From Byssochlamys sp. IMV 00236 (taxonomy: Eukaryota > Ascomycota > Eurotiomycetes > Eurotiales > Thermoascaceae): DNA of 64,000 bases. The stretch lies in assembly GCA_001931875.2 (NCBI GenBank), contig MSJH02000803.1, positions 186,362 to 250,361 of the forward strand. Direction: 5' to 3'. Position 1 is the first letter of the stretch; every line of letters begins with the position of its first letter. A program made the translations under genes and the position numbers. The notes below the pieces were generated by a model. It searched no databases. It was not told the DNA's origin and saw nothing but the letters and a program-made list of their open reading frames with translations. Of the stretch, positions 58,329 to 64,000 are shown piece by piece.

Positions 58329-59281
58329 TTACACGTCCGGGTTCTGGCGAAAGAACTCATATAGGCTCGTCTGTCTGACGTTCGGAAATCGGGAAACATC
58401 CTTTGGTTCGTAATCCCAAGAGCGAGACGGGATGTGGTACTGGTAGCAATACCAGAGATACTTGGGCCAGTCCCTCTTCTCGTACATGGCTCTCCCTTGA
58501 TCCAGCTTAGCCTTTGCATCATCCAATGTTCCCAAACAATTAAGCTTGGCTGTGATCCGGCCTTCCCTCGCCGCATTATATTCCTTGACAATGTCCTCCG
58601 GCGAAGCTTCAAAGCTCTGGACAAAGATATAGCCTCCGCTCGACGCGTCCGGAGCAGTGATAGCCTCGAGAACGTAATTGGCGATGTCATTCGTCGTTGT
58701 ATACCGAGTGGGTTGCGTAGAAGGTCCATGAAAATTGAATGTTTTTGTTTTCGAGTCCCAATCGGCTGGGCTCTTCCTGAAATAGTACTCGGCAATCGCG
58801 CCAGTGAACATGTAAATTGGCTTTATGGTGGAGCTGATCTCGACGTGGTGAGCGAAAGCCCTGATGTCATCATAAATCTCATGTGTGCCTGGGGAACGTC
58901 TCCAGTCATAGTTCCAGGAGCTGGCATGGAACACCTAGAAGAGATCAGCAATTTGCAGCAGCGGATAGTGTCATCGATAAAGCGTACCTTGACTCCTGCG
59001 CGTTCCGCTGCCCTAAGGAGCAACATTTGTGATTCCATAAAGAGCTCTGGAAGGCCGGCAAAGGCACAGATTATCGCATCAATGCCATCCACTGCCCGAT
59101 CCATTGCAGCAACATCATGATTGTTAGAAAGAGTCTCAAAACTTTCAAGCTGGTTGGAAATATCGTCAGGGAGTCTGTTGGCATTACGAGCCAGACCTCG
59201 GACTTTGTGACCACGTGCAAAGGCAGCCCTGGCACACGGAATGCCCACAAAGCCGGTGATTCCAGCAATTAGGATAAGCAT
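58329..59281 (-). CDS. NmrA-like / isoflavone-reductase-like NAD(P)-binding protein
   Basis: Two exons on the minus strand, 59281-58988 and 58934-58329, giving 299 aa. The start MLILIAGITGFVGIPCARAA has a GxTGxxG loop, with Arg-Asn-Ala-Asn at the NADP 2'-phosphate position (LARNANRLP). The frame GIDAIICAFAGLPEL, then RAAERAGVK/VFHASSWNYDWRR, fits NmrA and isoflavone reductases of fungal clusters. These reduce double bonds or act as redox sensors. An in-frame ATG at 59329 would add 16 hydrophobic residues, but the Rossmann strand normally starts at the terminus, so 59281 is preferred. It converges on the hydrolase gene. Confidence 0.83.
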
Positions 59282-61318
59282 CGTGGGTAATATGAATGAT
59301 AGACTGAGTATATTTTCCCTACAAAACACTCATAATATGTCAGATATAGGCCGACTGTTGTAAACTTCGGCTTCTTTGTCGCATCAGTGCGCATGAGCAG
59401 CCGAGAAGGTTGGGGGAATTGGTGGAGGACTAACGTTGGTCTCTGCGAGCATCTATATTGTGATTCTTTTTGTGTCGCGAGAATCGTCCTTCGTTGGGCA
59501 AATGCGTGTTGCACGGGAAATACCATACAATTTGTACCTACTGTGGCGCCCAGGTCCGATCATTGACGGCAAACCGCCTGGTAAGTACTATACTTACATG
59601 CTATCCGCTCATGATGACAGAAAACGGACTTTGTAGGCCGACTTTAGGTCCGTAGCCGGATAATTCGAATCTGACGGGCTGAGCCTAAAACCGACGCCGA
59701 CAATTTTCCTTGTCTAGAAGTTCTTACGGCCGTCAGAAAGAAAAAAAATCGGCTTTTCAAGTTTACCATGTCCGATCAGCATACTCCGTACTGTCTGAAA
59801 GAATAGACCTCTGAAGGTATACCTCTACGAGTCATACTACTACCATAGGTCGTATTATTAATATTAGATCAACAGTAGTGATCTTTTGAGTTATCTGGAG
59901 AGCCACGGAGTTCAAATACGACTTCTGCCAGGTACCTAGACCAAACTGCATTAATAAGTCTCAAGTCACTCATTTCGGCTCCTCAATGCGGAAGAAATAT
60001 TATTCCAGTTACACCCGATTAGTCTAACAGTAAAAATATTAGCCCTTGGCTATTATGCATTATGCTTAGGCGCAAATTGATATAGCACTTCAGCAAGCGG
60101 TTGCCGCCAGCCTATAAAAGAGACTGAAAGAATCTACGTGAAACAAGATAATGCTAAGTTAAATTATAAGTATTTAGAATGTGATGCCATAAACTAAACG
60201 AGCATTTATAAAGGGACTAGGAAACGATGACTATTAGTTATGTCGTACTTAAGGGAACAAGGTTTCACGTATTGGAGGTTGGATGGCTCGAGTGTAACGA
60301 AGCATTCGTAGTCCGTGGCGGCAATATGAGCCTGAAAAGCACAGAGAATCAACTATTCATCAATAAGCGGCGTGAGCTACCCGTATACTGCATCTTAATC
60401 AAGTGCGACGCAAAAGCTACACAGTCAATAATGTGCACAGCATTGAAGTTGGCCAATCACGTTAACTAATAAGAAAAACACAAGACAAAAATAAGCTATT
60501 AGTATATTTACTTTCAAGGCTTGGCCCTGTTGCCTTAACCACCAATAGGCAATTATTTTTCCTAAACTGTGAAAAAAATAACCGCAGTTAAATTCTCAGA
60601 ATATAATAACATGTAGGGTTGCACGTCTCAAAGTCATATACTAGAGGCAACTTAATAGCCAGAAACCAGACATACAGGCACATTATAATAACTTTATATC
60701 TAAATCTATAGGGTTAAGAAGCATATTGGGACTAGAGACACATTAATTTAGTTCATTAATGCGAGATTGTGATCCCAATTATTTTCCGAGACCGATCGGA
60801 TCCGTCGAGTTCAGTGGGGTGGTTAGTACAGAGCTACGATATCTGCTTCGTAGTTTAACTTGCAGCTGTAACGCAGAAGACGTCTATTAACTAAATTATA
60901 TCTACATGCAAACAATCATCAATGCATTAGTTAGCAGTAGTGGTGGTAACTTACCGGAGAAATAATTGGCTACTTTCCTAAATAGGAATATCTTTCGGCC
61001 GGGAACTATATCTCGGAGAACTATTATTATAGAGCGTAGATTGAGCTTCTAGAAATCATTAGATTGAGGCATAATGCTCCTAGTTTTTGTGGACTAGTAG
61101 TATCGGAGACTTACCTTACCATTCATCCTATGCCTAGATCTAATGCGGTCTAGATATCATTGAATAGTTATCACAGTGGGGGACTTATGACAAATGGATT
61201 TCTTAATGATACAGATCGCATCGAACAGAGCCTCAGAAGAGAGATATATAAAGGGTCTGCACGGTCACCTCCTGAGGCGCGGAATAAATGGTATAGAAAC
61301 GCATTATCGTTCGATACC
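59282..61318. other. AT-rich spacer with a metallo-beta-lactamase relic
   Basis: About 2 kb. It contains CCGTAGCCGG at 59650-59659, the relic at 60227-60469, and otherwise AT-rich sequence with no gene. Confidence 0.5.
60227..60469 (+). pseudogene. N-terminal fragment of a metallo-beta-lactamase-fold hydrolase
   Basis: An 80-codon open frame begins with ATG and reads FHVLEVGWLECNEAFVVRGG, then NMSLKSTEN and NKRRELPVYCILIKC. This matches the start of fungal lactonase-like MBL proteins (xxxLExGxLExDExFVVRGGNxS ... RRxLxVxxxLIEHP). After that the likeness is lost, and the HxHxDH metal motif is missing. A truncated relic is the simplest reading. It lies in very AT-rich DNA, as in RIP-affected regions. 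Confidence 0.5.
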
Positions 61319-62177
61319 ATGAGTTTGGATGGCCTTGTGGTTCTCATAACCGGTGCTTCTAGAGGTATCGGCAGAGCTATAGCTCTGAAAGCAGCTGCAG
61401 ATGGTGCCAAAGTCATTGTCAATTATTTGTCAGACGTCGAAGCGGCGGATTCGGTAGTCTCACAAATTGGAGCTGATCGGGCAGTGGCCGTCCAAGCCGA
61501 TATTTCCAAGATCCAAGAAGTCGAGTATCTGGTTCATTCTGCAGTGTCTCGGTTCGGAAAGATTGATGTGCTCGTTCCAAATGCAGTGTACATGCCTGCG
61601 GGTGACATTGAGGCTCTTACTGAAGACCAATTTGATCGAACCTTTGGAGTCAATGTTAAAGGGCCCTGCTTTCTTGTGCAGGTATGTCCTGCTTGAATAA
61701 GTATCTGATGGCACATCCAGAGCTTGCTATCGACGACCCTTGCAATTACTGCCCAATATAAGCATATTGATGGAAATGATACTGACTGACATGCCTTTCT
61801 AGAAAGCCATTCCACATATGCCGCCAGGAGGCACAATCATTTTTATTTCATCTGATCTGACCGATTTCAATACCCTACCGCCGCACTACCTACTTTATAT
61901 TTCTACAAAGGCCACCTTGAACCAGATGGTGCGAGTTTTGGCACAAAACCTCGCACAGAAAAACATCCGGGTCAATGCAATCTCGCCAGGAGCTACAGAA
62001 ACCGAGCAATTTTTGATCTACAATAGCAACGATGTCGTTCGCTCGCTAGCGGACCTTAGCCCGTTTAAAAGACTCGGAAAGCCAGATGAAATCGCCACAG
62101 CAGTTAGTCTATTGTGGCGCAAGGAAAGTGAATGGATTACAGGGCAGGTAGTGAGGGTAAATGGCGGTGCGACCTGA
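61319..62177 (+). CDS. Classical SDR (3-oxoacyl-ACP-reductase-like)
   Basis: Two exons, 61319-61681 and 61803-62177, giving 245 aa, the normal SDR length. The start is MSLDGLVVLITGASRGIGRA with the canonical TGxxxGIG. NA(V) is in VLVPNAVYMPAG, the Ser in FISSDLTDF, and Tyr-x3-Lys in YISTKATLNQ. The C-terminus reads VRVNGGAT. An upstream in-frame ATG at 61160 would add 53 residues unlike any SDR, so 61319 is preferred. The 121-nt intron has a GACTGAC branch-like site. It may close the 44-62 kb enzyme group. Confidence 0.85.
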
Positions 62178-63070
62178 ACGTGAATGGTAAACCCTGGGTT
62201 ACTCTCTCTCCCCAACAATGAGTATCCAATGAGTACTGTTTTGTTACTATTATTAGAAATTTATTTGCTATAGAGAAATAGAGTACATTAAGGTCTTAGT
62301 TACAATATTTACAGATCGGCTAATTAATTAAGGAATTGGGAATCTAAATGTCGACATATTTCTTAAATCTTCAAAGTAAAGAGGCTGCACTTATAATTGC
62401 GCCCACAGATTTATTTATGCCAGATACCCGCGTCAAAGAATCATAAACACAACCCATGGTGTCTATGGCACTGTTAATGCGTCTTTCATGCGCATATAAT
62501 CAGAAGAGCACAAGACTCTACTCCATATTTACTCTGCTTCAGTTAAGTTAATGGCTATGGCAGCAGCGACAGCCACATAGATCATATACTGGAATCGTCG
62601 CCTCGACGACTTCAAGTCAATCCGAGCAGTTGCTGCCCTTGACATGTCCTTATAATACTTTACTTGTCCCATGTAAGAAAGTACACTGCACAGCAGACAG
62701 CTTCGTTCGAGAATGCCGCCATAAAGCCGTCGTCCATCTAGTCTCGCTGGTCGGACAACGTCAACGCCAAGACTTTCTGCAACACCCAAGCTTCTGTCGG
62801 AAATTCAGAATATTGTACTGTACTGTACGTACCTACTTAGCGCAGCACATCATTCTCACCACGTTATGCACAACTTCTCAATCATGACTCCATTCTCATA
62901 GAACTTCAACAAACTCTTCACCATCCCGTACATAAATGTAGCATCACGCTTGGCTTCCTGCGCGATCAACCAATTGTCCAGGAGGAAAAGTTCGGGGGAA
63001 AAGGGAAAGCCCTGACCTTTCCATAAGTACATCCTCTCACCCCAGGAACAACGAGCGGAGTTCTCCAGAC
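62178..63070. other. Intergenic: accessory-to-housekeeping boundary
   Basis: About 890 bp between the last SDR and the release-factor-like gene. It is AT-rich at the left and mixed at the right. No gene is supported. Confidence 0.5.
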
Positions 63071-63848
63071 ATGCTTTCCACCATTCGATCTAGCCCTATG
63101 AAAAGGGCAATCAATACCTGCATCCGGTCCATCAGGCCGTTTTCATGCACGACACAGCTGCTGGGGAAGCCAATGCCGCCCAGACCTAAACTCGACGATG
63201 CTGATATCACGGGGACATATCTGAAGGGGACAGGGCCGGGTGGGCAGAAAATTGTATGTATGGAAAAAGACTCTTCTCCTTTTTGCTTTTGTACTTGGAT
63301 TTAAAGTTTCTATTTAATAATCCTTTCCATTTGGTGAATCTGGACTGGATTGGACACGATATGATTTACATATCGCGTTATCCTTTCTGAAGTTGTTGTC
63401 ATTTCCAGCCGTATTTTTTTGATACACATGACATCCAAATATTTATATTAGCCCCCGTTGTTGATGGCCATTTTCATTCGTTTTGTTTTCTTCATTTCTT
63501 TCCTTCTATACTAACGACCACGGACAGAACAAAACCAACTCGGCCGTCCAACTAATCCACAAACCCACCGGGATCGTGGTAAAGTCCCAAGCGACGCGCT
63601 CGCGTTCTCAGAACCAGAAGATCGCACGCCAGATCCTCGCTGAGAAAGTGGAGCAATTGGAAAAGGGGGAGCAGAGTCGCGCCGCCATCAAGGCCGAGCG
63701 CGAGCGGAAGAAGAAGGCGAGTAAGATGAAGAAGAGTCGGAGGAAGTATCGCACGTTGGAGGAAGAGAAGAAAAGGGAAGATAGTGAGGAAGGAGAGGGT
63801 GTGAATGAAGAGAAAGAGAGCGCTGGGGGACACGACGGAAGACTGTGA
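63071..63848 (+). CDS. RSO55: Mitochondrial class I release-factor-like protein (GGQ domain, Rso55/MTRFR family)
   Basis: Two exons, 63071-63253 and 63528-63848, giving 167 aa. The basic N-terminus (RSSPMKRAINTCIRSIRPFS) is a mitochondrial presequence. Splicing gives KGTGPGGQKINKTNSAVQLI, then HKPTGIVVKSQATRSRSQNQ, the peptidyl-tRNA-hydrolysing GGQ domain with no codon-recognition domain. The C-terminal tail is Lys/Arg-rich for ribosome binding. Human MTRFR (C12orf65) rescues stalled mitochondrial ribosomes. The 274-nt intron is long for this window and ends with a CTAACGACCACGGACAG branch/acceptor. Confidence 0.88.
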
Positions 63849-64000
63849 AGCGTTTCGTGAACTTTGCAGTGGAGTTTGGGAGTGTTCATGTATAAGAGAC
63901 AGATGGACTGGTTCATTTTTTGAGTATATCAGGATTTACGGGTTTGCGATTTAACATCATGCATGGGACCTTTACAGTTTTCTACGGTGTAATATCATCA

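Noticed and set aside
61160..61318. Upstream in-frame extension of the last SDR
   Set aside because: The extra 53 residues are unlike any SDR N-terminus; the Rossmann strand starts right after the ATG at 61319.

Overview
The window is fungal nuclear DNA from a filamentous ascomycete, most likely Aspergillus or Penicillium type (Eurotiomycetes). Reasons: short GT..AG introns of about 45-145 nt with CTAAC-like branch sites, Zn2Cys6 and DUF3425-type bZIP regulators, and housekeeping proteins of clear fungal character. No rRNA, tRNA or CRISPR was found. A run of 20 Ns at 27137-27156 is an assembly gap. All gene models below were spliced by hand; reading frames close across every intron listed.

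Region 1 (1-27 kb) is a conserved housekeeping block: a partial short-chain dehydrogenase, CLPTM1, the kinetochore protein Mis6/CENP-I, a mitochondrial YebC/TACO1 protein, a giant HEAT-repeat protein of the Laa1/HEATR5 family, an MCUR1-like DUF1640 mitochondrial protein, COG1, CDC123, a peroxisomal enoyl-CoA isomerase, PET100 and a very short small subunit of serine palmitoyltransferase. One decayed HNH-nuclease gene (16.2-18.3 kb) interrupts this block. It carries three in-frame stops and one frameshift.

Region 2 (28.6-41 kb) is accessory and AT-rich. It holds an ADAM-type metalloprotease with a reduced disintegrin region, an orphan secreted or membrane protein, a DUF1295 membrane enzyme, a secreted alpha/beta hydrolase of bacterial style, an SDR and a DUF3425 bZIP regulator. 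Between them lie relics: the C-terminal end of a terpene cyclase domain (36.7-37.0 kb), two coding-like fragments, a diverged inverted repeat pair (32.7 and 40.3 kb), and five copies of a 13-bp near-palindrome, TAAGCAACTTGCA.

Region 3 (41-62 kb) looks like a metabolic gene cluster with no PKS, NRPS or intact terpene backbone gene. Its members are two Zn2Cys6 regulators, an NAD-dependent epimerase/reductase, a LigB/DODA-type extradiol ring-cleavage dioxygenase, a 97-aa antibiotic-biosynthesis-monooxygenase-fold protein, an FAD aromatic hydroxylase, a non-canonical SDR, a CocE/NonD-type hydrolase with an unusual N-terminal domain, an NmrA-like NAD(P)-binding protein and a classical SDR. A metallo-beta-lactamase-fold fragment is also present. 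Hydroxylation, ring opening, reduction and hydrolysis would fit breakdown or remodelling of an aromatic compound; this is inference from the families. The shared promoter of the ABM and FAD genes carries a perfect 20-bp palindrome built from CGG/CCG half-sites, and the promoter of the dioxygenase carries two identical CGGCCG-containing 16-mers. Both are good candidates for binding by the cluster's Zn2Cys6 factors.

Region 4 (63-64 kb) returns to housekeeping with a mitochondrial GGQ release-factor-like protein (Rso55 family).
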